Assembly (NCBI GenBank): GCA_020310875.1
Contig: CM035407.1
Location: 203,331,627 to 203,395,626 of the forward strand
Direction of reading: 5' to 3'
Source of the DNA: Ceratopteris richardii
Lineage: Eukaryota > Streptophyta > Polypodiopsida > Polypodiales > Pteridaceae
DNA: 64,000 bases
Shown here one piece after another: positions 33,968 to 43,291 of the stretch (its first letter is position 1; every line of letters begins with the position of its first letter). Below the pieces are notes generated by a model, which worked only from the letters and a program-made list of their open reading frames with translations, was not told the DNA's origin and made no database searches. A program made the position numbers and the translations under genes.

Positions 33968-33985
33968 TGGCGCCGTTGCCGGGGA
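33968..33985 (+). other. primer-binding site of gypsy C (tRNA-Asp type)
   Basis: TGGCGCCGTTGCCGGGGA lies seven bases after the LTR. It is complementary to the 3' end of plant tRNA-Asp, as used by Athila-group elements. Confidence 0.9.
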
Positions 33986-35840
33986 TCGAGTCTAGGACGA
34001 ATGTGTGATGGTAAGAGTATAGCAAGAAGTGGCGTTGGAAGGTAAAAATTTCAGTTTTTGTTGTTGTTTTTACTTAGTTTTTAGTGTTTTTCACCTTCCC
34101 CATACTCCATCTTCATCATCGCATCATCATCTCCATTTCCAAAAAAATCAGAAAATTCACCATATCCACCCATTCACCTCATTTCCCCTCATTTGTGCAT
34201 GCGAGAGAGCGAGAGAGAGTTTTTGCGCTTGTTTGTGCTTGTGTTTTCTTGAGTTTTCTTGCAGGTACAGAGCTTCAGAGCATCAGGAAAGCTTCCAACA
34301 GGTAAAAAATGTACTTTCTGTCAGAGATTTCCGAGTGTGGCGGACCATCGCGATGGTCTGCAACTTTCGGATTTTGAGGTAGGCGACCACACCACGAGGT
34401 AGGCAATCCTTGCGCACAGACGGCACCATAGTTGCATTTCAAAAATTCGTTGTTTGGTGGACCATCGCGATTGGCTCAGACCATCACGATTGTGTCGCAC
34501 CATCGCGATAGGCTCACGCCATCGCGACGGCTCGGCCGGACCATCGCGACGGTTCGCTTTTTCGGACCATCGCGACGGTTCACTTGAGCCATCGCGACGG
34601 TCCACTTGGACCATCGCGATTGTTCAGCTGACCCCGCACCATCGCGATTGGCTCATGCCATCGCCACGACAGTGCCACGTGTCACGATAGACCATCGCGA
34701 CAGTTCGTTTTTTTTCGGACCATCGCGACAGCCCAAAATCGGACCATCGCGATTGGCTCACGCCATCGCACTTGGGACCATCGCGACGGTTCACTTCGGA
34801 CTATCGCGACGGTTCGACCGTTGACCGTTGACCGCGCCATCGCGATTGTCCGCCTGATCACACCATCGCGACGGTTCATTTTTCGGACCATCGCGACGGT
34901 CCATTTCCACGCCATCGCGATCGTTCACTTCGGGCCATCGCGACGGTTCGACCTCACGCCATCGCGATCGTTCACTTCGAGCCATCGCGACGGTTCACCT
35001 TTTCGCGCCATCGCGATTGTCCAAATCCCACGCCATCGCGATGGTTCGCTCGGACCATCGCGATTGTCCCAGACCATCGCGATTGTCCACCCCCATCGCA
35101 ATTTTTGGGCTCCAATTTTGACCAATTTTGAGGGTATTTTTGAAAAATTTTTGGACCATTAGACTCATAGGAGACCCCTTAGCTCATATTTGAGGGAAAA
35201 CTGGATTGTCAGTTTTTACCCCCCAGGGCCTGAATGCTCATAACTTTTTCATCCGAAGTCCGTTTTTTGAGCTTAACCTAGTTTGGGACTAGAAAGCCAG
35301 GGGGCACACATTGAAAATTTGGGCAAAAAGGGAAGGGATTTAAAAGATGTATATGCTCAAGTGTTTAATCATCTTGTGAATTGGTCTAACAGTGGAATTT
35401 TCCAGGTTTAGCAAAGGCAATCAAGGGCAAGCAAGCAAGGCAGTGAAGACAACAAAGCTTGGGAAGTGCGGCTTCTTGGGCAACAGGGCATCAGAGCAAC
35501 CAGAAAAGCCGACTCGAGGTTGGAAGATTACTCAACCCCCTCAGTCAATTCTTAGCTTAGGCTAAACGGTAGTTGTGGATTAAAGACGATAGGAACGCCT
35601 CAAGTTCAAGATACCTAATTCTTTCAAGTTTAAGACTTAAAGTAAAGGTGTGTGTGACGAAAACCTAAAGAAAAGAATATAAGTCTGACGGAACGAAAAC
35701 TTAAAATCATCACGAAAGTCGAATTCCTGACGCATATATTAAAACAAGAATCCAGAGAAAATTAAAAAGAATCAAGCAAGTAATCACGAAGGACCATTGA
35801 CGATCTAAGTGTGTAATTGAGCGTGCAAGGAAGAAAATTA
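33986..35840 (+). other. leader region of gypsy C
   Basis: The leader is about 1.85 kb between primer site and gag. It contains a T/C-rich part (34050-34290), a candidate splice donor (CAACAG|GTAAAA, intron start 34302), the CCATCGCGA array, and a candidate branch site and acceptor (CTAAC near 35386, TTTTCCAG ending at 35405). No coding domain is seen. Frames across the array are repeat artefacts. Confidence 0.7.
34340..35100 (+). repeat. CCATCGCGA dispersed tandem array in gypsy C leader
   Basis: By eye there are 24 exact copies of CCATCGCGA and about five one-base variants in 0.76 kb. They are followed mostly by TTGG, CGGTTC or TGG, with spacers of variable length. CCATCGCGATGG is a perfect 12-bp palindrome and several copies have that form. 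The array makes Arg/Asp/Ser-rich frames on both strands, which I treat as artefacts. Confidence 0.92.
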
Positions 35841-37781
35841 ATGAACCTTAGATCGGGCAAACATATAGGTAAGTCGGACAGAAGAAGCCTTAGATCATCA
35901 GAGGCTAGTGTAAGAACCACTGCTCGATCTTGGGTTCAGCAATTGAATAGCAATTATCCCTACGAGAGCTCAGAATCAAGTGAATCAGAAATGGCATTTA
36001 GCACAGACAGACCAGAAGGAGGGTCTCATGTCGCATACCTAGAAAAACCTGAAGGACCCTATAGAACGCAGCTAGAGTTTCTCCGAACCAATCGATTAGG
36101 TGCTCGCATCTATGAGGATGGTTTACGAAGGCAAGTGGTGCAGCTGCACAACCCTGATCAACTCATTAGATTGGAAAGACCAGTGGTGAAATTTGAGAGA
36201 GACGCTTACATAGACAAAGAAGGAACCATGTACGTCCTAAGTACGCAGCCAAACGATACTAATGAGTTTGGCACAATCCAATTAGAGACAGGAGCGAAAT
36301 TTCAAGGAAAAGAACCGTTAGAAGAACCTAGAACACCGAGAGGGAAATCCGTATTGACAAGAGTACTCATCCCAGAGTGGATCCCTCAAGATAACAGGAG
36401 CACCGAGTTGTTCGTAAATAAAGAGACAGATGAAGCCTTTTGGAGGTACAGAAAGGAAAACCCCAGTGAAGTAGGCATCATTACAATCTATGAATTCAAG
36501 GACCCAGATACACCTGGAAAGGTTGTATACCTGGATGAGACTTCAGAAAGAGTCTTTGTGGTGCCCGAGCATGCTAAGAACACATACACATGGAGAGGTG
36601 AATTGATATTCCCTCCATCTAGAACGAACATGAATGCAGATCAACAAGGGGCAGGAACTTCCTCAGCCCATGGAAATCAAAGACAAGGAAATAACGAAAG
36701 ACCGGAAGTAAGCTTCAATCACCCCATAGGGAGAGATAGAACAACCACGAACACCAATAGCACGGATAGACAAAGAGATCATGGAAGACTAGGTGGTAGA
36801 GACGATTTTCCTCTACCTAGACCACGTGAACACGCAAGAGTATTGAGACCCACACAGTTGGTAAAATCAATGAAAAATTACTTTGATGGGACAGGAGATC
36901 CCTATGACCATGTCGCAGAATTCAAGCAAGTACTAAGAGCAGAACAAGTCGAGGACATGTTCACGCAGTACAACGCATTTGGACTAACGTTAAAGAATAC
37001 AGCTTTAACTTGGTTCCAACCTTTGCAACAAAGGCAATTTAGAGACATCCATCACTTTTTAGAGTCATTCATCACTGAATTCTCTAAAAGTGGGATTAGA
37101 CATGACACGTCTTCGTTGATTCATAGCTTTAAACAGACCCCTCAGGAAACAGTTAGACTGGCAGGTCGTAGGTTCAGACAATATGTTGAACGATGTCCAA
37201 TGCAAGAGCTACCCTCACAAGCCAAACAAGTATCACTGTTCCTAGATGGCTTGTTGAGCGCTAAACTACGCTCCTATGTGTACCTAAAAGAACCCAGAAC
37301 GCTAGAGGAGTGTGTAAGCATATGTATAGACATTGAGGATAACCTAGGAGAGGAATTAGAGCTCTCAAAGGTCTATAAGGACTCAGATTGTTCTTCTCTA
37401 GCATCCACAAAATTGTCTAATTCGATAGAGGACCTAGCAGAAAAAGTGGCCCAGAAACTAGGAGTTTCTAGTAAACAGGTGCCCAAGCTACCAACAAACG
37501 TACGTTGTTACACTTGTGGTGGAAATCATTTGGCAAACGTGTGTCCCAATGCACCTCAACCTCAAGCCAACCCTAGTGGCCAATACTGTATAATTGAGAG
37601 GAGATATACAAATCATACGGCTCAGGACTGCCCATACAACAAACAAACCGTGAGACAGAACTACCCGCAAACATACCAGCAGCCAGGTAGGTTCAAGGCC
37701 CATACAATGCTCAGCCTTATTACTATAGGCCTCCTCAGAACTACCCATACCAGGCTCAACAGAGACCTCAACCCGTCTTAG
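35841..37781 (+). CDS. gypsy C gag (capsid and first zinc knuckles)
   Basis: The first ATG in frame is at 35841 (MNLRSGKH). The open frame reaches further upstream only through non-ATG codons. The protein is about 646 codons. The capsid-type retrotransposon GAG core lies at about nt 36840-37370 (LVKSMKNYFDG, YDHVAEFKQ, ALTWFQPL). A knuckle CYTCGGNHLANVC (C-x2-C-x3-H-x4-C, about 37507-37545) and a second, degenerate one (about 37586-37630, missing a Cys) follow. Near 37695-37703 the meaningful reading slips by -1 into the pol frame, where a Pro/Gln/Tyr-rich stretch continues. The last 25 codons of this ORF are therefore probably not native. Role: coat of the virus-like particle and RNA packaging. 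Confidence 0.88.
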   Translation: MNLRSGKHIGKSDRRSLRSSEASVRTTARSWVQQLNSNYPYESSESSESEMAFSTDRPEGGSHVAYLEKPEGPYRTQLEFLRTNRLGARIYEDGLRRQVVQLHNPDQLIRLERPVVKFERDAYIDKEGTMYVLSTQPNDTNEFGTIQLETGAKFQGKEPLEEPRTPRGKSVLTRVLIPEWIPQDNRSTELFVNKETDEAFWRYRKENPSEVGIITIYEFKDPDTPGKVVYLDETSERVFVVPEHAKNTYTWRGELIFPPSRTNMNADQQGAGTSSAHGNQRQGNNERPEVSFNHPIGRDRTTTNTNSTDRQRDHGRLGGRDDFPLPRPREHARVLRPTQLVKSMKNYFDGTGDPYDHVAEFKQVLRAEQVEDMFTQYNAFGLTLKNTALTWFQPLQQRQFRDIHHFLESFITEFSKSGIRHDTSSLIHSFKQTPQETVRLAGRRFRQYVERCPMQELPSQAKQVSLFLDGLLSAKLRSYVYLKEPRTLEECVSICIDIEDNLGEELELSKVYKDSDCSSLASTKLSNSIEDLAEKVAQKLGVSSKQVPKLPTNVRCYTCGGNHLANVCPNAPQPQANPSGQYCIIERRYTNHTAQDCPYNKQTVRQNYPQTYQQPGRFKAHTMLSLITIGLLRTTHTRLNRDLNPS

Positions 37782-40700
37782 CTCAGCAGCCACCCCCACC
37801 AGCGAATGTCATCTCAGTCAAATATGCTGCTGCAGAAGAGAACTTAAGTAGGGCCTTAGTGCCTTCTTCACCCTTGATCACCAAAAGTGACCCAAACTCA
37901 AACAGTTTTGACTCTGCTCATGTAACTAGTCCACCCGCTTATTACACAGAGTCACCAGAACATGTGGAGACATATCATTATGATAGTCCACCAATGGAAC
38001 CTAGTTGGGAGCCAGACTATACTAATGTGATGTACACAAACCCAAACCCACGGCCCCAATTGAGACAACAGAGACCACAGGGCCCTAGAGGACCATGCTT
38101 TAGGTGCCAAGGAGATCACTTCATAAAGGATTGTCCACATCCCCCAATAGCAAGGCAATCACAGTACTATAGCATTCAAGGCTTTTGTGCCGATTGTGGC
38201 AAAGAGCACATAATCAAAGATTGTCCTAAGAACCCAGTTAACGCTTCGAATGTGACACCGATCAACGTGATAGGTATTGTAAACAACGCAGATGGATCCA
38301 ACCCTACATACGTGCCTATCCAAGCTATAACCAGAGCCCATGCGCTCTTACAAAACCAACAACTTAATCAAGAGAAAGTAGCCGGAACTAGTGAAGTTGC
38401 AGAATCGAGTAGTAAAAAGACGAAATCTTGGAAAGATTCTAGAGAAAGAATCAAGAGAAAGTGGAGTAAAAAGATAAGTGAGTTGGAAGGAAGTTTAAGG
38501 GAATCTAGAGCCAAAATACAAGAATTGGCTTCACAAGAATTAAATCAAGAAAACCCAGCTCAGAAATCAGGATCGGTTTTAGCGGAACCCATACCCGAAG
38601 ACCTAGACATGATGTTTCGTGCATATCAGGCTAGAATAAAAGAGGGACCTCAAGTCACGGAAATGAGTAAAAACTACCCTCGAGCTGATCTAGAAATTGA
38701 GAGAACTAAACTGTGCATGAAGATGGTAGAACTAGCACAAGCTTTGTTCGAAGCCTCTAGATATCTTAATTGGAATACCATGGCAAAACCAGAATTACAC
38801 TTTCAAGGACTAATGGAGAGGCTAGAACACTTGATAGAAAGCAAAGAGAAAAAGGATCAGCATAGGAACCCTATTGTCCCAGAGACACAGGAGAGGAATG
38901 CACCATCCCTGTCTCAAGTACCTAATACAGAAAGACAAGACAATTTGTCTTCCATACATAGGTACTCACATGAATTTTTGAGAGAAATCCAAGAAGAGAA
39001 ATGGAGAAGAGAACAAGGAACTCATCCTCCTATTCAAAAAATAGACGATTTGCAGGAACAATTTCCCCAAGACATCCCCTCTATTTACGATGATGTGGAG
39101 GTGGAACAACTGAGTGAACCCATAGGATTTGAATCTAATTCTTTACTAGAGTTACCTCAGTTCACAGGACCTTGGGAAGCTAAGTCTATTAGTATGAGAG
39201 CACCCACGATAATAGTGAGGAATGAAGAATCAGTGATCCCTAGGAACACGGAAGTGATCAAGAACATGAAAGTACAGTGTAATCTCACTCTGGAGGAACT
39301 GTTAAAGGTAAAACCAGAATTGTGGAAGCATGTTGCAAATCAATTCCCTGAGCTAGCTACCACACCCTCTCAGATAGGATCACGTAAGAAGGTACCAGAG
39401 ATACCCGTGGAAAAGATTGGAGACGTAAGCGAAGGAGAGGAGGGTAACACATATCTTCCAATAACCCATCAGGGCTACACCACGAAAGCCATCTTAGATT
39501 CAGGAGCCGGAGTAGCCATCGCTACCACCGCTTTGTGGAAACGTTGGGGTAAGCCAGCACTCAGACCTACCAGGATGAAACTACAAATGGCTGATGGACA
39601 CATAGAAAAACCATTAGGCTTACTAGAAGGCATATCTCTCACCACTTGTGGTGTAGAATTTGAGCATACTTTCACCATTTGTGACTTCGCGAAAAATCAT
39701 GCATATGAGATGATAGTGGGACGACCATTCATGCGTCAGTTGCAAATTGTACAGGATTGGGGAACTAATTCTTTGTACTTGCAACATTTAGGAGTGACTA
39801 CTAAAGTCAATCTTAAAGACTATTCACATAGAGATGTACCCCCAATACAATGGAATACCATCCATAAGACACCAGTAGAGACGGAATCCGTGCACTCATT
39901 AGAATCAGATCCTTCTTGGTTGCATGAGGATACCCATTTATGGATGTGTAAAGTAGCCAAACAAGAGGAAGAAAGATTAGAAGCAAGGACCTTAGGTGTA
40001 GAACAACATCCACGAACCCTTCAAGATCCAGCATATGCACCTGTAGTATTCCCAGATGAAGAATTTGAACCCCATGGTTGGGCAGAAATTCTAGCAACCA
40101 TGGATGTAGCCATCAATGAAGAACAATGGACACCCCACTGTGACGAGGATGGCTATGACATTTCAGTTTTTACGATAGAGCCAATCATGAGCGATGCAAT
40201 TTTAGAGGAGTGTGAACCTAGCACTGATGCATTTGAGGACGCAAGCGATTTCGATTTAGAATCAATTATCATGGACCCACCCTTTGCATCAGAAGAAGAA
40301 TATTTCTACGAAGTAGAGACTCACACTCAGAGACACGAGGAAATTACGAACGAGGTAAGGTTAGCCACTCAAGTGACTACTAAAAGTGGAGGAAAGAAAA
40401 GAAAGCAGAAAGAAACCATGTCGGAAAAAGAAGAATCTTTATTTGAAGTACCCGAAAATTTCAAGAAATATGAAATCGAAGATAGAAGAATCATGGTACG
40501 AATGCCCAATAGAAAGGCGAATGACGGACAAGTATATGATAATCGAGAGAAAACCAAAAAAGTAATAGTTGCCATAGAAGGAGAAGAAGAAAAATGTACA
40601 TACATAGGGCATGATTTGACGACTGAAGAAGAAGAAGAGTTAATTGCCCTATTGCGCGAATATAGAGATGTTTTTGCTTGGAGTTATAAAGATTTGAAAG

Positions 40701-42307
40701 GAGTAGATCCAGATATATGTTCTCATAGAATCCCTATGACTCCAGATGCAAAACCGACAAAACAGAAACCGTACACGTACAATGATAACTACGCTGCAAA
40801 GATTAAAGAGGAGATAGATCGTTTGATAGAAGCAGGATTCATTTACGAAATTGAGCACACCGAATGGGTATCCCCCATTGTGGTTGTGCCCAAGAAGAAT
40901 GGAAAATTGCGTGTGTGTATTAACCTTAAAAAAGTTAATGCCGCCACGATTAGAGATAGTTATCCTCTTCCTATCACAGAACACCTATTGGAAAGAGTTG
41001 CGGGCAAGGAAGTTTACAGCTTTCTTGATGGATTTTCAGGCTATAACCAAGTAGCCATTGCTCCAGAAGACCAACATAAGACGGCTTTTGCCACAGAATG
41101 GGGCATATTTGCATTTCGTGTAATGCCATTTGGCTTGACAAATGCACCCGCCACTTTCCAGCGACTCATGTGTCATGTTTTTAAGGAATTCTTACGCAAG
41201 AGCTCGGAAGTTTACGTCGATGACTTATGTGCTCATTCAAATGTAAGACAGACACATATTCCAGAGTTAAGACAAATATTTGACAAATGTCGAGAATATC
41301 AGGTTTGTTTGAACCCAGAAAAATGCGTTTTCATGGTCAGACAAGGCAAAATTCTAGGACACATTGTGTCAAAAAATGGAATCTCTACGGACGAGGAAAA
41401 GGTGAAGGTAATTGCAGAATTACCTAGACCAACTAATGTGAAAGGGGTACAGGCATTTATGGGCCATTGCGGTTATTATAGGAGATTCATACACATGTAT
41501 GCAATCATAGCCAAGCCGTTGTACTCTCTTTTGACCAATTTTGAGTGGACAGATGAATGTGAAAATTCATTCAATGAACTTAAACGACGCTTGTGCTCAG
41601 CACCTATATTGACTACCCCAGATTGGAGTAAGCCATTCCATGTACATGTGGATGCATCCAATTACGCCATAGGATGTGTGTTAGCACAACCCACGAATGA
41701 AGGTAACATAGATCTCCCCATAGCTTACGCTAGCAGACAACTGAACGCAGCAGAAAGAAATTATACCACGACGGAACGAGAAGGATTAGGGATGATCTAC
41801 GCAGTAAAGAAGTTTAGGCACTACTTGTTGGCCAACAAATTCAAGTTCTTTACAGATCATCAAGCCCTATTATATTTAGTCAACAAACCATGTAACACAG
41901 GACGATTGATACGTTGGTTTCTATTACTCATGGAGTATGATTTTGAAGTGGTAGTTAGGAAAGGAAAGACACATCTTAGGGCTGACCACCTCTCAAGATT
42001 AACCTCAGGAGAAGCTCCTCAAGGAGTAGCAGATGATCTACCAGATGCATACTTGTTTAACCTTGAGATAGCACCAGAATGGGCTAAGCCTATAGTCCCT
42101 ATTCTGACATATGGACCCAAGAATCCTAGGATAAAGATCAAAGAAGGAGAGATTACCAAATCTCAGAAGTACCAAATAATGGCAGGAAGCATATACAAAC
42201 AGGATAATCAAAAGATTCTTGCTTGTTGTGTAGATGAATCAGAACATGCGAATTGGTTGCAATTAGCACACATAGGTGCACTAAAGCAACATCATTCAAA
42301 ACATTGA
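37691..42307 (+). CDS. gypsy C pol: zinc knuckles, protease, RT, RNase H, first integrase zinc module
   Basis: The frame opens at 37691, -1 relative to gag, with no usable ATG at its start, so it is reached by frameshift or was separated by mutation. In order: two further knuckles, CFRCQGDHFIKDC (about 38096) and CADCGKEHIIKDC (about 38186); a Lys/Glu-rich linker; aspartic protease with LDSGAG (about 39494) and IVGRPFM (about 39714); a long acidic linker; RT with [32 protein letters not shown] and catalytic YVDDLCAHS (about 41212); RNase H with HVDASNYAIG and FFTDHQALLYL; then an integrase-type zinc module whose reading is interrupted by TGA at 42305-42307. CGA, one transition away, would be a plausible ancestral codon. 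The next codons continue the same frame. Confidence 0.9.
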   Translation, partial: VQGPYNAQPYYYRPPQNYPYQAQQRPQPVLAQQPPPPANVISVKYAAAEENLSRALVPSSPLITKSDPNSNSFDSAHVTSPPAYYTESPEHVETYHYDSPPMEPSWEPDYTNVMYTNPNPRPQLRQQRPQGPRGPCFRCQGDHFIKDCPHPPIARQSQYYSIQGFCADCGKEHIIKDCPKNPVNASNVTPINVIGIVNNADGSNPTYVPIQAITRAHALLQNQQLNQEKVAGTSEVAESSSKKTKSWKDSRERIKRKWSKKISELEGSLRESRAKIQELASQELNQENPAQKSGSVLAEPIPEDLDMMFRAYQARIKEGPQVTEMSKNYPRADLEIERTKLCMKMVELAQALFEASRYLNWNTMAKPELHFQGLMERLEHLIESKEKKDQHRNPIVPETQERNAPSLSQVPNTERQDNLSSIHRYSHEFLREIQEEKWRREQGTHPPIQKIDDLQEQFPQDIPSIYDDVEVEQLSEPIGFESNSLLELPQFTGPWEAKSISMRAPTIIVRNEESVIPRNTEVIKNMKVQCNLTLEELLKVKPELWKHVANQFPELATTPSQIGSRKKVPEIPVEKIGDVSEGEEGNTYLPITHQGYTTKAILDSGAGVAIATTALWKRWGKPALRPTRMKLQMADGHIEKPLGLLEGISLTTCGVEFEHTFTICDFAKNHAYEMIVGRPFMRQLQIVQDWGTNSLYLQHLGVTTKVNLKDYSHRDVPPIQWNTIHKTPVETESVHSLESDPSWLHEDTHLWMCKVAKQEEERLEARTLGVEQHPRTLQDPAYAPVVFPDEEFEPHGWAEILATMDVAINEEQWTPHCDEDGYDISVFTIEPIMSDAILEECEPSTDAFEDASDFDLESIIMDPPFASEEEYFYEVETHTQRHEEITNEVRLATQVTTKSGGKKRKQKETMSEKEESLFEVPENFKKYEIEDRRIMVRMPNRKANDGQVYDNREKTKKVIVAIEGEEEKCTYIGHDLTTEEEEELIALLREYRDVFAWSYKDLKGVDPDICSHRIPMTPDAKPTKQKPYTYNDNYAAKIKEEIDRLIEAGFIYEIEHTEWVSPIVVVPKKNGKLRVCINLKKVNAATIRDSYPLPITEHLLERVAGKEVYSFLDGFSGYNQVAIAPEDQHKTAFATEWGIFAFRVMPFGLTNAPATFQRLMCHVFKEFLRKSSEVYVDDLCAHSNVRQTHIPELRQIFDKCREYQVCLNPEKCVFMVRQGKILGHIVSKNGISTDEEKVKVIAELPRPTNVKGVQAFMGHCGYYRRFIHMYAIIAKPLYSLLTNFEWTDECENSFNELKRRLCSAPILTTPDWSKPFHVHVDASNYAIGCVLAQPTNEGNIDLPIAYASRQLNAAERNYTTTEREGLGMIYAVKKFRHYLLANKFKFFTDHQALLYLVNKPCNTGRLIRWFLLLMEYDFEVVVRKGKTHLRADHLSRLTSGEAPQGVADDLPDAYLFNLEIAPEWAKPIVPILTYGPKNPRIKIKEGEITKSQKYQIMAGSIYKQDNQKILACCVDESEHANWLQLAHIGALKQHHSKH

Positions 42308-43291
42308 ACATTACAGACTCTGCATAGATTAGGAGTATATTGGCCTACGATGGAAGCAGATGTCTACAAGTTGTGTAAGGAATGCCATGTTTGTTGTGAA
42401 AGACCACCAGTAGAACATGCTACACTATATCACATGTCTCTCACACCAGACTGGAGTGAACCTTTAGTGACATACTTGAGGACGAACACCTTCCCTCAAG
42501 GCATGACCTTAGCTCGACAACGCAGTCTAGAGCAGGAAGCTCAAGACTACTCACTTATTGGCGATAATTTATACAAAAGAGGACGAGATGGATACCTAAG
42601 ACAGTGCGTTCATGAAAGCGATTATCTGAACATACTAGAGACTGCACACCAAGGTGTTGCAGGAGGTCATTTTGGACCCGATAGGATAGTCAAAGCCATT
42701 CTCTTTGCAGGATTATGGTGGCCCACTCTTCACATGGATGCTCATACCTATGTCAAGAGATGTGACGTGTGCCAAAGAACTCAGTTTCCTACACGCAGAG
42801 ATGAAATGCCATTGAAACCCATGATGGGCGGACGTGCATTTTCTAAGTGGGGTATAGACTTTGTAGGACCCATCAACCCCCCTGCAAAAGGTACACATGC
42901 GGAATACATTATTGTTGCCACAGATTATCTTACGAAATGGGTAGAGGCAAAAGCCACAAAAAAGAATGATGCTCACACGACTGCAAAATTCTTATTTGAA
43001 AATGTCTTTACAAGATATGGACTGCCTATAGAGTTAGTGAGCGATCGAGGCACTCACTTTCTAAACCAAGTCATTGAATATTTGTTACAGGATTTTATGG
43101 TGATTCACAAGAAATCTGCACCATATCATCCTCAGGCCAATGGTCAGGCTGAGAGCACTAACAAGATACTTTGTAACGTACTGACGAAACTCGTGAACAA
43201 TAAACGTTCAGATTGGGACAAACAGCTACACCACGCTGTTTGGGCATATCGAGTGGCCTACAAGACCGTACTCAATGCAACTCCCTTTTAG
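42308..43291 (+). CDS. gypsy C integrase: second zinc module and catalytic core
   Basis: The same frame as pol continues after the TGA. It completes the first zinc module (VYWPTMEADVYKLCKECHVC). It then carries a second full copy of the module (AHQGVAGGH...WWPTLHMDAHTYVKRCDVC), and then the catalytic core with WGIDFVGP, ELVSDRGTH and HPQANGQAESTNKIL, which hold D, D and E. It ends at TAG (43289-43291) in TPF.MVFGQN, where CAG would be the simplest original codon. Translation beyond needs readthrough or an intact master copy. Confidence 0.9.
   Translation, partial: TLQTLHRLGVYWPTMEADVYKLCKECHVCCERPPVEHATLYHMSLTPDWSEPLVTYLRTNTFPQGMTLARQRSLEQEAQDYSLIGDNLYKRGRDGYLRQCVHESDYLNILETAHQGVAGGHFGPDRIVKAILFAGLWWPTLHMDAHTYVKRCDVCQRTQFPTRRDEMPLKPMMGGRAFSKWGIDFVGPINPPAKGTHAEYIIVATDYLTKWVEAKATKKNDAHTTAKFLFENVFTRYGLPIELVSDRGTHFLNQVIEYLLQDFMVIHKKSAPYHPQANGQAESTNKILCNVLTKLVNNKRSDWDKQLHHAVWAYRVAYKTVLNATPF

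Noticed and set aside
34340..35100. CRISPR-like spacing of a short repeat
   Set aside because: The repeat core is only 9 bp with irregular spacers, in a plant retrotransposon leader; no cas genes.
34321..35162. Arg/Asp/Trp-rich frames on both strands of the gypsy C leader
   Set aside because: They are translations of the CCATCGCGA array, present in several frames at once.
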